A stretch of DNA of 64,000 nt from Paenibacillus plantarum (GTDB taxonomy: Bacteria; Bacillota; Bacilli; Paenibacillales; NBRC-103111), in NCBI RefSeq assembly GCF_013141695.1, contig NZ_WHNY01000092.1, positions 1 through 64,000 of the forward strand. The letters are read 5' to 3'. The translations under genes and the position numbers were made by a program. Under the pieces are notes generated by a model, which did not search any database, was not told the DNA's origin, and saw nothing but the letters and a program-made list of their open reading frames with translations. The first letter of the stretch is position 1; every line of letters begins with the position of its first letter. Shown here piece after piece: positions 16,478 through 26,286 of this stretch.

Positions 16478-19400
16478 TTACCTCCTAGATAATACGCGCT
16501 GTGTAATGAAAGCCAGATCGATCAAGTTGACCACGTCATCTTGGTTGACATCTGCGATTCGAGCTTGTGCCCAGTTCGCGCTCGTCTTCGATTTCCACAT
16601 GTATTTGAGAGCTATCTGAATATCTCCCGCATCATAACCAGGCTTGGTGTCGTGATTAAGATCGCCCGTAGTTGACGTAATGCGGTAGCTTTCGAACAAT
16701 TGAATCGCTGCTTGAAGTTCCTCTGTTGCATGATCAACCATAGTCTGTATAGCCACTAGATTCGCAGCAACAGATTGTGCCTGTATGATGCTCGTATTGA
16801 AGGTAGTTTTCCATTTGTTCAAGGAGCCAGGGAAGAAGTTGCCATTCGCAATTCCTTCTCGTGCCGTATTCTTAATCGTCATCGCACTAGTAATGAGGGC
16901 TTGCAGCTCATCATAATGGACAACAATAACTTCTGGCACCGGTACAACCTCAAAGTTCACTTGGCTGACTAGATATGCAGCGTTGGTCACGGTTAATTGA
17001 TAGCTTCCTGGCTGCGTTATTGTCGTCCCAGAAATGGCATAAAGATCGACAATCGTTGGTTTTGTTTTCACAATAACTGTCGTTTGCTCCGTACCCGCAC
17101 TTTCAATCAGCTCAATCACTTCACCAATCTGTGCTGTCGGTGAATACGATGTGCTTTCGCGTGTATAGATCGTTCTTGTTTGTTGAATGGTTTCCGTTAT
17201 GAATTGTGTCAATACGCCAACACCTTCATTAAATAATGGTGTTACACTACCGACATATGTGGCTCCATTCGCAACACCCGTAATCACAGGTGGCGTGCTA
17301 TCAATCGTGAACATGATCGTGGTCGGCAGTGTGTAAGGAGCCGTCACACTAAGGACATACACGCCATCAAGTGAGACCGGAGTCCCTGTTGTATAGGCAG
17401 TTGGTTCTCCACCATTGCGTGTTAAGGTTGCACTTCCCACAGCAAATGTAGGTGTAACAGCCACACTATAGCTCTGACCAATCTCGACATTTGCGACCGG
17501 AATTAAGAGATATGTCATGTTGAAATGAACAGTAGTCACATTATAGGCTGCATCCGTCACGGTAACGGCATAATTGCCTTCATCACCAAACGAGGTGCCA
17601 GTAGTGAATGGCATTGTTACTCCGCCATCGCGTGATACTACACCCGTTTCTTCATTGTAGGTAACTGTTACAACGGAATGATATGTCTCCCCATCTGTTA
17701 CTCCCGAAATGATAGGTGCAATCGTATCTACAGCTTGAAGAGTCTGACTTTCGTAGGCTCCGATATCTGTTCCATAGCCGAATGGCACTGTATAACCATC
17801 CATATCCGTTGCAACACTAGTGATCGTTCCTGTATCTACGGCTGCTGATCCAACACCCAGATGATAATCCGCTCCCGCAGCGTTCACGAACAGAGGATCA
17901 CCCGTTACAGAATGGGTATCTTTGTTCCTTGCTGACGAGAAATACGTGGAACCTGCACCAACGATATGCGAAGCATTGTAGATCGTAACGGAGGAGCCTT
18001 CACGGGAATATACACCACCGCCCGAATCAGGACGTAGCAAGTTATAATCGGAGGTGAAATTCGATACGCTTACCCCTGGCTCGAACTCGTAGGTAAGTGC
18101 ATAATCCCCTATGCTCCCTGCGATCAGATTGTTGATCACAGACATGTTATCGAAGGCCGCACTAGCACCTGGGATCGTTCCAGTACCATGCGCTTTCACA
18201 TAAATACCTGCTTCGCGGTTGGTACTGCTATGGAAATTCGCGTTTGTAATGGTGTTATGGAGAATCTGTGTTCCACTGATCTTCCCTTTGCTATTGTTCA
18301 GATAGATACCGGAATTATACTGATTCACTTCCGTCATCTTCCCTGCATCAAAGATTACATTACCTATAATATTTGTGTTCAGAGCGTCGGCATTAGCAGT
18401 AAATACAGCAATTCCTCCGCGCCAAACATCATGAATCCGGTTATTCAAGATCTGTGTTTCGCTCGTGGATTCCACATGAATACCTGTACTGTACATTAGC
18501 CCTGTGGAAGTCGAACCCAACTTTCCTTTATACCAATCCTTACCGATATGCTCGATGTCATTATGTGATAATGTATTGTGTGTCGAGCGCGCTTGTCCGG
18601 AATCTGCCCCGACATAAATACCTACCAAATTCCCATCATCCGATGGCAGTTGGCCAATATGGGCGATATGATTACCATCTATCACATTATTATCTGCGCC
18701 ATTCTCAATGACAACGCCGGAGTAGCCAGCATCTGTGATTTCATTCGATAATAGGCTATTGTTATCTGCATTGAATATCCTTACACCGTAGCGTCCAGCC
18801 CCACGAATCGTGTTATTCTTAAGAACAACATTCGAGCTGTTATTGAAGATCAACACGCTATAACTATATCCGCTGCGAAGCTCCAAATCGGATACTTCAA
18901 TGTTGCTTTTGCCATTGGAACCGAACGCATACGAACCACTGAACGTAGATATTTCTACCGTGTGATCACTCGGTGTTCCTGAAGATGGCTTATAGTAAAT
19001 ACTGGATGTTGCAGCGTCCCACACCCAGCTTCCCGGGGTTAGCGAGCCCTTCACCTGACCTGGTAGCGCTTGCAAATATCCATTGCCAGGAAGTCGAATA
19101 CCATCCTCCATGATCGATGCAAGGGAATTATTCCCAGATGGATACCCTGATTTAGCATACTCACCATTCGCATCCGGACCGATCCAGCCCGTTTCAAGAA
19201 TTGCACCGCTTATTATCGGCTTTGCACCTTCCCCATAAGCGCCAATTCGAATAGGGTTGCCTTCTGCCCCTGAACTAGCAAGCTGCAAGGTTTTGCCATA
19301 CCAGCTCTGTCCACGCTTAAACAAGACGGAATCACCTGGTTGAAGCACAGCGGCCCTCACCTTCGTTATCGTTCGCCAAGCACTTCCTTCGCTTGTTCCT

Positions 19401-19540
19401 AAATTTGCGTCATTACCTCCATTCGCATCCACATAATAGGTCACGCCTGACGCTTGAACTTGCTGTGTTACCCAGACAGCCTGTAACAACAATGTAAACA
19501 TCATGACCATTGCCAATTTACGTAACCCTAATCTTGTCAT
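16478..19540 (-). CDS. Secreted parallel beta-helix protein with FIVAR and dockerin domains
   Basis: A signal peptide (1-30, ending VQA) is followed by a right-handed parallel beta-helix (about 32-600) beginning YYVDANGGNDANLGT and rich in Asn ladders such as NNTIRGAGRYGVRIFNADNN; this fold occurs in pectate lyases and related enzymes. Three or more beta-sandwich repeats with GVTDGETY / GVANGATY follow, then a FIVAR helical domain (about 885-955), and a C-terminal type I dockerin with two Ca loops (GDLNHDTKPGYDAGD and ADVNQDDVVNLID). Catalytic activity cannot be proved; a polysaccharide lyase or hydrolase is likely. The dockerin implies attachment to a cohesin partner, none of which is encoded here. 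Confidence 0.8.
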   Translation of the reverse strand: MTRLGLRKLAMVMMFTLLLQAVWVTQQVQASGVTYYVDANGGNDANLGTSEGSAWRTITKVRAAVLQPGDSVLFKRGQSWYGKTLQLASSGAEGNPIRIGAYGEGAKPIISGAILETGWIGPDANGEYAKSGYPSGNNSLASIMEDGIRLPGNGYLQALPGQVKGSLTPGSWVWDAATSSIYYKPSSGTPSDHTVEISTFSGSYAFGSNGKSNIEVSDLELRSGYSYSVLIFNNSSNVVLKNNTIRGAGRYGVRIFNADNNSLLSNEITDAGYSGVVIENGADNNVIDGNHIAHIGQLPSDDGNLVGIYVGADSGQARSTHNTLSHNDIEHIGKDWYKGKLGSTSTGLMYSTGIHVESTSETQILNNRIHDVWRGGIAVFTANADALNTNIIGNVIFDAGKMTEVNQYNSGIYLNNSKGKISGTQILHNTITNANFHSSTNREAGIYVKAHGTGTIPGASAAFDNMSVINNLIAGSIGDYALTYEFEPGVSVSNFTSDYNLLRPDSGGGVYSREGSSVTIYNASHIVGAGSTYFSSARNKDTHSVTGDPLFVNAAGADYHLGVGSAAVDTGTITSVATDMDGYTVPFGYGTDIGAYESQTLQAVDTIAPIISGVTDGETYHSVVTVTYNEETGVVSRDGGVTMPFTTGTSFGDEGNYAVTVTDAAYNVTTVHFNMTYLLIPVANVEIGQSYSVAVTPTFAVGSATLTRNGGEPTAYTTGTPVSLDGVYVLSVTAPYTLPTTIMFTIDSTPPVITGVANGATYVGSVTPLFNEGVGVLTQFITETIQQTRTIYTRESTSYSPTAQIGEVIELIESAGTEQTTVIVKTKPTIVDLYAISGTTITQPGSYQLTVTNAAYLVSQVNFEVVPVPEVIVVHYDELQALITSAMTIKNTAREGIANGNFFPGSLNKWKTTFNTSIIQAQSVAANLVAIQTMVDHATEELQAAIQLFESYRITSTTGDLNHDTKPGYDAGDIQIALKYMWKSKTSANWAQARIADVNQDDVVNLIDLAFITQRVLSRR

Positions 19541-19807
19541 TCACAACTCCCCATCCTTATCAGTGTGATCTTGCCCTTTTACTTTAGCCGAGGGGAAGTT
19601 TGAAGAACATGCCTTTTCTCATTGCATTTATATACTTTATTGTTCAGCTTGCATCCAATTCGCAATAAAAAATGCACGACCCCGACAAAGGTATGCCGTA
19701 GTCATGAATCAAATTCGCGATCAAGATATTATCTAGATCATATCGCATTTCATCATGGAATTTTTTTTGAGTGGCTCTTACGACCTGCCTTTGCCAATCC
19801 GCATCTG

Positions 19808-20635
19808 TTATCGCCTTGCTATAGTTTCGGCTGTGGGATCATGTAAAACCGCCAGTTTAACAAGTTCCTTATCACCTTTCAAAGCCGCTTCGACAGCCAT
19901 CTTCTGAACGCTGATACTCGTACGGCAAGTGGCTGCGCATTGTATCGGAAGATTACCAACATGAACCGCGTGAATGCCAGTTTTGTCCACATAGCATGGA
20001 ACTTCCACCGTGATGCCACCTGGTAGGTTCGACGTTGAAATTGCCTCGATACGTCCTTCCCGTTTCCAAAGCTTCCAAAATATAAGAACCATACTCTTCG
20101 GAGCGCTGACCAACGGAATGAATTCTGTTTCCCCAATCAGCCACTTCGGATACATGTTCTTGTATTCGTCCTTGCGTTTCGTACACGCATCCAAGTAGCC
20201 TGCTGTGCGCCCCCCGCTCCATACTTCATTGTTAATCCACCGTTCCTGATCCCCTTTACGATACCAAGGCAAATATTCGCTTAGATGCCCGTTCGACTCG
20301 GTGGAATAGTATCCGAATCTTCGGAGTACATCTATTCGGCAAGGCTCTTGCTTGGAGATGACTGGATGTTTCTCATAGGCTTCCAACAGTCCAGCAGTCA
20401 AATCTCGACCTTGATGAGCCAGTTTGATAAACCATGTCTGATGATTGATTCCGGCGCATTCGCTGCAAGCTCTCTGATATCTTTCGCCAAATCCAGCAGC
20501 ACGGGGATTGTACGTAGTCCAAAGAACACACCACCGGGGCCCAACGTATCGCCGACACATGGATCCACCCCATATTTCAGCGGAATCTCAATATCGTACT
20601 TAAATGCCTCAAGTCCGCCAACGCGGGCTGTTCAA
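19808..20635 (-). pseudogene. GH4 alpha-galactosidase/galacturonidase-like gene, truncated and frameshifted
   Basis: GH4 enzymes use NAD and a metal to cleave alpha-glycosides. The 5' part, in one frame, reads YDIEIPLKYGVDPCVGDTLG then GPGGVFFGLRTIPVLLDLAKD. The second part, in another frame, reads LRRFGYYSTESNGHLSEYLPWY, then PGGITVEVPCYVDKTGIHAV, and ends VEAALKGDKELVKLAVLHDPTAETI. Between them the NAD-site region around INYTNPM is deleted and frameshifted. The N terminus is missing where IS sequence begins, and the normal C terminus is lost. It is clearly a dead gene. Confidence 0.85.
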
Positions 20636-20891
20636 GAGAGTGAAAATTTTAAAGCGAAGTCGAAGAAACGCTACAAAATTGAAGCGAAAAACAGTGAGTT
20701 GAAGCATAGACACGGGTATGATGTAGCCACTTCCGCGGGTCTATTAGGTATGGAACTTCAGGGAGCAATGGCGATTTTTTGCAGTGAATCTAAAACGAAT
20801 TTTGAAGCTAACGATTAATATTGAAGTTCTGAAAGGCCAATACAGCAAAAAGAAGACATCGACAACTTCGGTAGATGTCTTCTTTTGGTAA
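20634..20891 (+). pseudogene. C-terminal remnant of an IS1182-type transposase
   Basis: The fragment reads KKRYKIEAKNSELKHRHGYD and SAGLLGMELQGA, the conserved end of IS1182-family DDE transposases. One extra T in a run of six T's (around 20775) shifts the frame; reading across it restores FAVNLKRILKL and an end at 20891. The 5' part of the element is absent. The fragment abuts the truncated GH4 gene and probably caused its truncation. Confidence 0.75.
20848..20886. terminator. Hairpin at the end of the IS remnant
   Basis: A perfect 13-bp stem AAAAGAAGACATC / GATGTCTTCTTTT overlaps the last codons of the transposase remnant. The T-rich 3' arm suggests a terminator active in both directions. 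Confidence 0.6.
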
Positions 20892-20983
20892 ATGAACCCC
20901 AATTTAAACTAAAAAGGCTAGTTCTTCAGTGGCCTCCTTATATTGGTAGGTTGTTTTTTTTAATCTCATGACTAATGGGACTT

Positions 20984-21014
20984 GAAAGAAAAGCCCGAGC
21001 ATTTTCGCCCGGGC
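20984..21014 (-). terminator. Minus-strand terminator
   Basis: On the minus strand GCCCGGGC, a 6-base loop and GCTCGGGC are followed by TTTTCTTTC. It would serve the decayed gene ending near 21058. Confidence 0.75.
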
Positions 21015-21055
21015 TTCACTTCTTCTTTATTGCTTAGATTAATTGATTATTTCTT

Positions 21056-21560
21056 TTATCTGCGTGATGTTACCTGTACGGTGTGGGTACCAACAGTATC
21101 CGGCACTTTCAAGTTACTAAAAGATTCACATTTGGAATCATATCCAAGTCCGTCTATAGGATTACCTATCCAACGAATCCACTCAAGAAGTCGTGATATC
21201 GAATTGCACTGTTATAGGACGAAAACCCATACCATTGTAAGGAGATGCGACAAAAGTTTTATTCCATGTTCCAATTGAGTTTAGATGATATATTTTCTGT
21301 GTGCCATATTGGGAATAAATTAAATCACCTTTGACTAAAACACAGTTAGAACCGCCACCGCATACTCTGTAAAAGCAAAACTCGTACATCTAAAGTCAAG
21401 TCTCCAAGCCAACTGATTTCATGAGCTTTTTTCTTTTCCCTAGCGCCGTGACCAGCGAACCTTACTGAACAGCTGCGCAGGACGGATAATTCTTCAGCCA
21501 CTTGATGAAGTATTTCTGGATACTCTGCAAGTACGGCGAATTCCAAGCCTGCAGAACAGT
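21056..21560 (-). pseudogene. Fragments of an unrecognised, probably secreted protein
   Basis: Reading toward the terminator at 20984, three frames are needed. One gives YEFCFYRVCGGGSN and NGMGFRPITVQFDITTS; the next gives RWIGNPIDGLGYDSKC and ends KVPDTVGTHTVQVTSRR at a TAA near 21056. The beta-rich ending suggests an extracellular domain. I do not recognise the family. Frame changes and the absence of a start make a functional product unlikely. Confidence 0.45.
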
Positions 21561-21563
21561 AAT

Positions 21564-22070
21564 CAATTTTAGTAGCACTTTTTCTCCGCAAGCTGTATCT
21601 GCGTGCATTGAGGAAGCGGCGGCGGAGGCACAACTTGCGCCAAGAAGCTATTCTTTGCGTTTTGCAGTTCGAAGACAGCCACATCAACTTCCACTTGGCT
21701 CGCGTAAGCGTTTTGCTCAACGGCTTCAGCCGCTGCAATCGCTAGTGGAATTCGTCAGTAGTTGCTTGCGGATAATTACCTGACTGACTTCCAATAACAG
21801 CCACAAGGTGCAAGGTGGAGAACTCCCCAATAGCTGCTTGTAGTGCTGTTCGGTCCGTTTGTGGCAATAGCGCATACGTAATCCGCAAGATCGGAGCTCA
21901 AAGACCCTGCTCCTTGCTCCATATCGATGTCAACTGAGGATCTCCAACTGTGCGCTGCTTTACAGCGAATGCGGCAGTCCCACCGTTCACAGACAACTCC
22001 TGCACGATTGAGGTCATGTCGATCTCTTGCCAAGATCCTCCAGAAGCTGCTTGTAAAATCGGGAACTGGG
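21564..22070 (-). pseudogene. Fragment of a large secreted protein with DNRLRE and FIVAR domains
   Basis: The first frame reads GGSWQEIDMTSIVQEL and FAVKQRTVGDPQLTSIWSKE, the end of a DNRLRE-type beta-sandwich. After a frame change it continues RITYALLPQTDRTALQAAIG, then, past a TAG, AIAAAEAVEQNAYASQVEVD and NAKNSFLAQVV, a FIVAR helical repeat. DNRLRE plus FIVAR is common at the C terminus of Paenibacillus polysaccharide lyases and hydrolases. The catalytic part is gone. Confidence 0.6.
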
Positions 22071-22158
22071 TCTATGCACTCACATTCTAAACATACATAA
22101 TCAATAAAAACTTCTTTTCGTCTTTCATATGCTTTCATCCCCCACTCTTGCTCATGCT

Positions 22159-22218
22159 AAACACCTCCAAGTTGTTTTTCATATCTAACGATATGATTTA
22201 CTTTTCTTGGAGGTGTTT
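22159..22218. repeat. 13-bp perfect inverted repeat enclosing a ribosome-binding site
   Basis: AAACACCTCCAAG (22159-22171) and CTTGGAGGTGTTT (22206-22218) are separated by 34 bases. On the minus strand the second arm contains GGAGG and is followed 7 bases later by ATG AGC AAG and, soon after, a stop. It could be the terminator of the SLH gene ending at 22252, although its T-run is weak, or an RBS-sequestering leader of a lost gene such as a transposase. Confidence 0.55.
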
Positions 22219-22251
22219 TGATTTGTTTTACGTTAATGGGTCAGTTAGTCC

Positions 22252-25095
22252 TTACTTCGCCTTCAGCAGATTTATGATCATTGTGATTGCTTCTGCTCTC
22301 GTTGCTGTCGCACTAGGTGCGAACACGTTATTTCCAATACCTTCAACAATTCCCGCTTCTCTAACTGCTAGAATAGCTGGCTTTGCCCATGCCGGAATAT
22401 CCCTATCATCTGCAAAACCTGTAGAATCTACGGTTGCCAAGCCTGCTCCATACGCCCGAGCAATCATTGACGCAAGCTCCGAACGTGTGATGTTAGCGGT
22501 TGGACGGAATGTACCATCGTTATAACCAGCCACGATACCTGCGGCTACGGACTGAGCTACCGCTCGTTGTGCCCATGCGCCAATTAACGTGCTATCGCTA
22601 AAGCTGAGCGGTGCGCCATCCCCTAATGGCTTGAGGGCATTCATTAACATCACCGTAAATTCAGCGCGTGTAATCGTTGCATTGGGTTTGAATGTTCCAT
22701 CTGAATAACCAGTTACGATTCCTCGGCTTACAGCTTGATGAATTAGCGCTTCTGCCCAGTGTCCTGCGATATCGGAAAACGTTACTTCTATCTTCTGGTT
22801 GTCTACGACCAGTACGGTAAATTTCGCGAAATGATCGACCTCTACGGTAATGGTATTACCACTTACTTTACCGCCGAGTTCAATCCAGCGTTGTTGATTT
22901 TCATCGAAGTAGTAAATAGAAGCGTGCTGCGCTTCACTTACTTTGCTAGCATCGAATTGGAATGTAAGTGTGACGGGCTCCTTGAAGCTGCCTGGGACAT
23001 CCTTCGATAGCTCGTACACGGGGCTCGCCAAGACGATGCCTTGTTGTTCAAGCCCTGCAATGTCCTTCACCTTTTCAATCGTAATTGTGGTTGGTTGATC
23101 CATTGCTCCACTCGGGATCGATACAGCAGCTTCTTCCCCGAGCTTGACCTCGCCATCCCGACCAACTGGCAAGGTCATTTTCCCATCCGTTGAAGTAATC
23201 GGAGTTGTTGATGCCGCACCACTATTACCTGCTGTACCACTGCCACCTGCTGTACCACCACTACCTGAGTCTCCACCGCCGCCAGTATCGATCGGTGCAG
23301 CTGCACGGGTGACAGTGATCGTGTAAACCTTTGTATTCCCCTTTTGTGCGGTTACGGTCACCTCAACGGTGTTTTCTCCGACACTAAGATTCGTGTTCCC
23401 TGCCACATCAACAGTAGCATCGGGATCAGACAGCGTGTACGTTATTGTTGATGTAGTCTGAGCATAGGGGATGCTCACTTCATACGGACCGGTTTTTCCT
23501 GAGGCAAAGCCTGTTACCGTCGTTCCGTCCACTTGAAGATCGGTCAAGTTAGCATTATTGGGTCTACTGTCACTTATATAGATCGACAAGTCTTGCGATG
23601 CACTTGAACTAAACGAAAATGTCAAAGTCGTAGACGTGTCTACTTCCAGGGTGTTCAAGTATTCCTTTTTAATGGTGACGGTAGAGCCATCTACGGTGTA
23701 ATCGTCGCCTACTTGTAATGTGTATGTTCCATTCGTAATGCCTGTGAATGGATTGCCATTCAATTGCAGGTTTATCGTTTGGTCTGTGTGATCTTGATGC
23801 TGTACATATTTATCAAATGAAGTATAACTCGGGCTTATCCTGCTATCGATTGTGGAAAGCATAAGCGTGTAGTCTACTCCAGCATCGATTGCGGTTACCC
23901 TTCTTGGAAATGGCATTTTTGTTGGGCTTAGCTGGTCAACGTAATTACCGAGTCCTAGTTGCCCAGTGCCCCCGGCACCGAAGGAATATACCTCGCCATT
24001 CGTAGTTAAGACTAAGGAATGATATCCTCCAGCTGTGATCGCTGTTACGGTTTCATCGTTTAGTGCATCAATTTTAGTAGGGCTAGACAGATTATTTGTA
24101 TCACCATGACCTAATTGCCCACTGTTGGGTTCGTTAGGACTCCAGTTATAATAAGTACCACCAAAAGAATAAACCTTGCCATCTGTCGTTAAGACGAGTG
24201 AGTGAGTTGCTCCAGCAGCGATCGCCTGTATAGGGGGTAAAGAATTAATTTTAACAGGAGTAGTCTGAGTACTGGTAACTCCAAGCCCTAGTTGCCCGGC
24301 AGCCCCTTGACCAAAGGAATAAACCTCGCCATCTCTTGTTAAAACAAGGGAGTGATCTCCTCCAGCAGCGATCGCTTTGACGGTCACATTGTTCAGCGCA
24401 TCAATTTTCTTAGGACTGAGCTGGTTAGACCAATTGCCATGCCCTAATTGCCCAAAGCCTCCATAACCAAAGGAATAGACCTCACCAGTCACCGTTAAGA
24501 CAAGGGAGTGATCCCTCCCAGCAGCAATTGCTGAAACTTCTGGTAATCCCTCAATTTTCGTCGGGGTTAGCTTCGCGCTTCGATCACCATGCCCTAATTG
24601 CCCAAAGTTGAAGTAATCGCCGCCATCACCGCCAAATGAGTAGACGTCGCCAGTAACTGTCAAGACGAGGGAGTGATATTGTCCAGCAGCGACTGCTTTT
24701 GCTTTAGGTAAATTAGCAATCATTTTGGGGGTGCTTTGGACATTATTCGAGCTTTGCCCTAGTGGACCACGATAATTATTACCAAATGAATAGACGTCGC
24801 CATCGGTTGTTAAGACGAGGGAGTGATCATTTCCCGCGGCAATTCCGCTAATGTTGGCGAGTCCTTCGAGCTGTCGAGGGGATGATTCGTTCGAACCCCC
24901 CCCATTGCCTAATTTCCCATTGCCGTTACTCCCGAAGGAATATACGCCCTGCACAGATGGCTCCGTATCTGCAGAAACATAGGATGGTGCGAGCAACATC
25001 GGTTGAATGATGCTGACTAGCAATGCGATGATGAGTAATTTCGGGAAGATTCCCTTGATAGATTTCTGTTGTAAGTACTTGTTGAAAATAGACAT
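22252..25095 (-). CDS. S-layer-anchored surface protein with seven RCC1-type repeats
   Basis: About 947 residues. The start MSIFNK has AGGAGG about 9 bases upstream, and a signal peptide ends near residue 42 (SYVSA). Seven RCC1 repeats (about 45-420) each carry VYSFG...GQLGHG and HSLVLT, forming a beta-propeller. Next come a CBM-X2-like domain (about 425-505), a cadherin-like beta-sandwich (about 505-595), a Gly/Ser-rich linker, a ZU5-like domain (SIPSGAMDQPTTITIEKV) and three SLH motifs at the C terminus (FKPNATITRAEFTVML, FRPTANITRSELASMI, FAPSATATRAEAITMI) that bind pyruvylated wall polymer. It is exported and held on the cell wall. Its ligand is unknown. Confidence 0.88.
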   Translation of the reverse strand: MSIFNKYLQQKSIKGIFPKLLIIALLVSIIQPMLLAPSYVSADTEPSVQGVYSFGSNGNGKLGNGGGSNESSPRQLEGLANISGIAAGNDHSLVLTTDGDVYSFGNNYRGPLGQSSNNVQSTPKMIANLPKAKAVAAGQYHSLVLTVTGDVYSFGGDGGDYFNFGQLGHGDRSAKLTPTKIEGLPEVSAIAAGRDHSLVLTVTGEVYSFGYGGFGQLGHGNWSNQLSPKKIDALNNVTVKAIAAGGDHSLVLTRDGEVYSFGQGAAGQLGLGVTSTQTTPVKINSLPPIQAIAAGATHSLVLTTDGKVYSFGGTYYNWSPNEPNSGQLGHGDTNNLSSPTKIDALNDETVTAITAGGYHSLVLTTNGEVYSFGAGGTGQLGLGNYVDQLSPTKMPFPRRVTAIDAGVDYTLMLSTIDSRISPSYTSFDKYVQHQDHTDQTINLQLNGNPFTGITNGTYTLQVGDDYTVDGSTVTIKKEYLNTLEVDTSTTLTFSFSSSASQDLSIYISDSRPNNANLTDLQVDGTTVTGFASGKTGPYEVSIPYAQTTSTITYTLSDPDATVDVAGNTNLSVGENTVEVTVTAQKGNTKVYTITVTRAAAPIDTGGGGDSGSGGTAGGSGTAGNSGAASTTPITSTDGKMTLPVGRDGEVKLGEEAAVSIPSGAMDQPTTITIEKVKDIAGLEQQGIVLASPVYELSKDVPGSFKEPVTLTFQFDASKVSEAQHASIYYFDENQQRWIELGGKVSGNTITVEVDHFAKFTVLVVDNQKIEVTFSDIAGHWAEALIHQAVSRGIVTGYSDGTFKPNATITRAEFTVMLMNALKPLGDGAPLSFSDSTLIGAWAQRAVAQSVAAGIVAGYNDGTFRPTANITRSELASMIARAYGAGLATVDSTGFADDRDIPAWAKPAILAVREAGIVEGIGNNVFAPSATATRAEAITMIINLLKAK

Positions 25096-25593
25096 ACTTC
25101 TTTTACCTCCTATGTATCTGTTGAAAATCTTTATAATGTAGCTGGCACTTCCACCTTGCTTCCAATCCATGGCCATACAAGCACTGTAGAGCCCAATCCA
25201 CGAACCTCCTGAACCATGCCCGGAATAAAAAGGGATTACGTGTATGTTTAACACGACAACGAACCCTAGCATTGCATAAAATGGCTTTATTGCCCGCTTT
25301 ACAGCTTCTTTAACGACTGCGAACAATCCATTCATCCTATCTTCTTCATCTAATGCAATTGGGGTAGCCTGATGCAGTTGGGGAGGGAGATTCCGAGCGG
25401 CGATTCGACGGAAATCTTGTGAATTCTCCTTTTTTTGAGTATAAACGAGGAAGTTTAAAATCAGTTTAAACAGCACTATTATTTTTAAATTCTGCAGGAA
25501 TATGCATTGAGATGATATTTACAAATGTGGTGTGTCGTTCAGCCAACGAGGGTAAGTACAAATTCATTGTTGGCTGACGGCATGAGGGGCGGA
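25096..25593. other. Intergenic stretch upstream of the SLH gene
   Basis: On the minus strand a frame stays open from 25476 into the SLH gene, about 127 extra codons. I do not treat it as coding: it matches nothing I recognise, the strong ribosome site lies inside it at 25095, and a secreted protein should start at its signal peptide. The segment AVVKEAVKRAIKPFYAMLGF could belong to an older, lost gene. No promoter was identified with confidence. Confidence 0.4.
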
Positions 25594-26286
25594 CTATCGG
25601 GAGGACATCACAAACTTGTAACCAAAACCTCGAACAGTGACGATAAAACTTGGTTTGGAAGGGTCCAGTTCTATTTTGGTGCGCAAATGACGGATATACA
25701 CCATCACCGTACCTAGATCACTTAGACTATCCCATCCCCATACCGCCTGATATAATTCCTCAGCATGAAAGATTCGATTGGGGTTTCTCAGAAAAAACTC
25801 TAACAACTGCCTTTCTTTTGTAAAAAGCGGAATCGCTACGCCATTAGCAAACAGCTCAGCCGACGTATAATTATACCTTAAATGCTCGTACTCCCATTGT
25901 TCCGAGGATGGACCATGGACTCTACGCAATAAGGCTTTGACCTTCGCAACCAATACATTGGGATGGAACGGTTTGAGCACATAATCATCCCCTCCTCCGT
26001 CCAGTCCAAGAACCATCATTTCAGCCTCCTGTCTGCTGCTGATAAAAATGATAGGAACATTGGAATGCTGACGAAGCATTCGGCAGACCTCTATCCCATT
26101 GCTATCCGGAAGCATAATGTCCAGTAAAATCAAATCTGGCGGCGTTTCTTTTTGGCATTCGACGATTGCTTGTAGCCCCTTGTCTATTTTCACCACTTCA
26201 TATCCGTCACGTTCTAAATATAGCTTGATAAGTTCACTTAAATCTGGATCGTCTTCAACAATCAAAATTCTCTCTTTATTCTGCAT
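25594..26286 (-). CDS. OmpR/PhoB-family response regulator
   Basis: The receiver domain (1-115) has the acidic EDD near residue 11, phospho-acceptor Asp56 in LILLDIMLPD and KPF. A winged-helix domain (about 130-228) ends in IRHLRTKIELDPSKPSFIVT and VRGFGYKF. The proper start MQNKER lies inside the end of the kinase gene, 11 bases of overlap, with GAGG six bases upstream, indicating translational coupling. It works with the kinase encoded at 26276-28120; the target genes may include the SLH protein just downstream. Confidence 0.92.
   Translation of the reverse strand: MQNKERILIVEDDPDLSELIKLYLERDGYEVVKIDKGLQAIVECQKETPPDLILLDIMLPDSNGIEVCRMLRQHSNVPIIFISSRQEAEMMVLGLDGGGDDYVLKPFHPNVLVAKVKALLRRVHGPSSEQWEYEHLRYNYTSAELFANGVAIPLFTKERQLLEFFLRNPNRIFHAEELYQAVWGWDSLSDLGTVMVYIRHLRTKIELDPSKPSFIVTVRGFGYKFVMSSR

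Noticed and set aside
22900..25000. Repetitive DNA that might suggest a CRISPR array
   Set aside because: The repeats are in-frame RCC1 protein repeats of about 50 residues with diverged DNA; no short identical repeats with unique spacers occur.
25096..25476. 127-codon N-terminal extension of the SLH protein
   Set aside because: The strong AGGAGG and signal peptide lie at 25095; the extension would bury the signal sequence.
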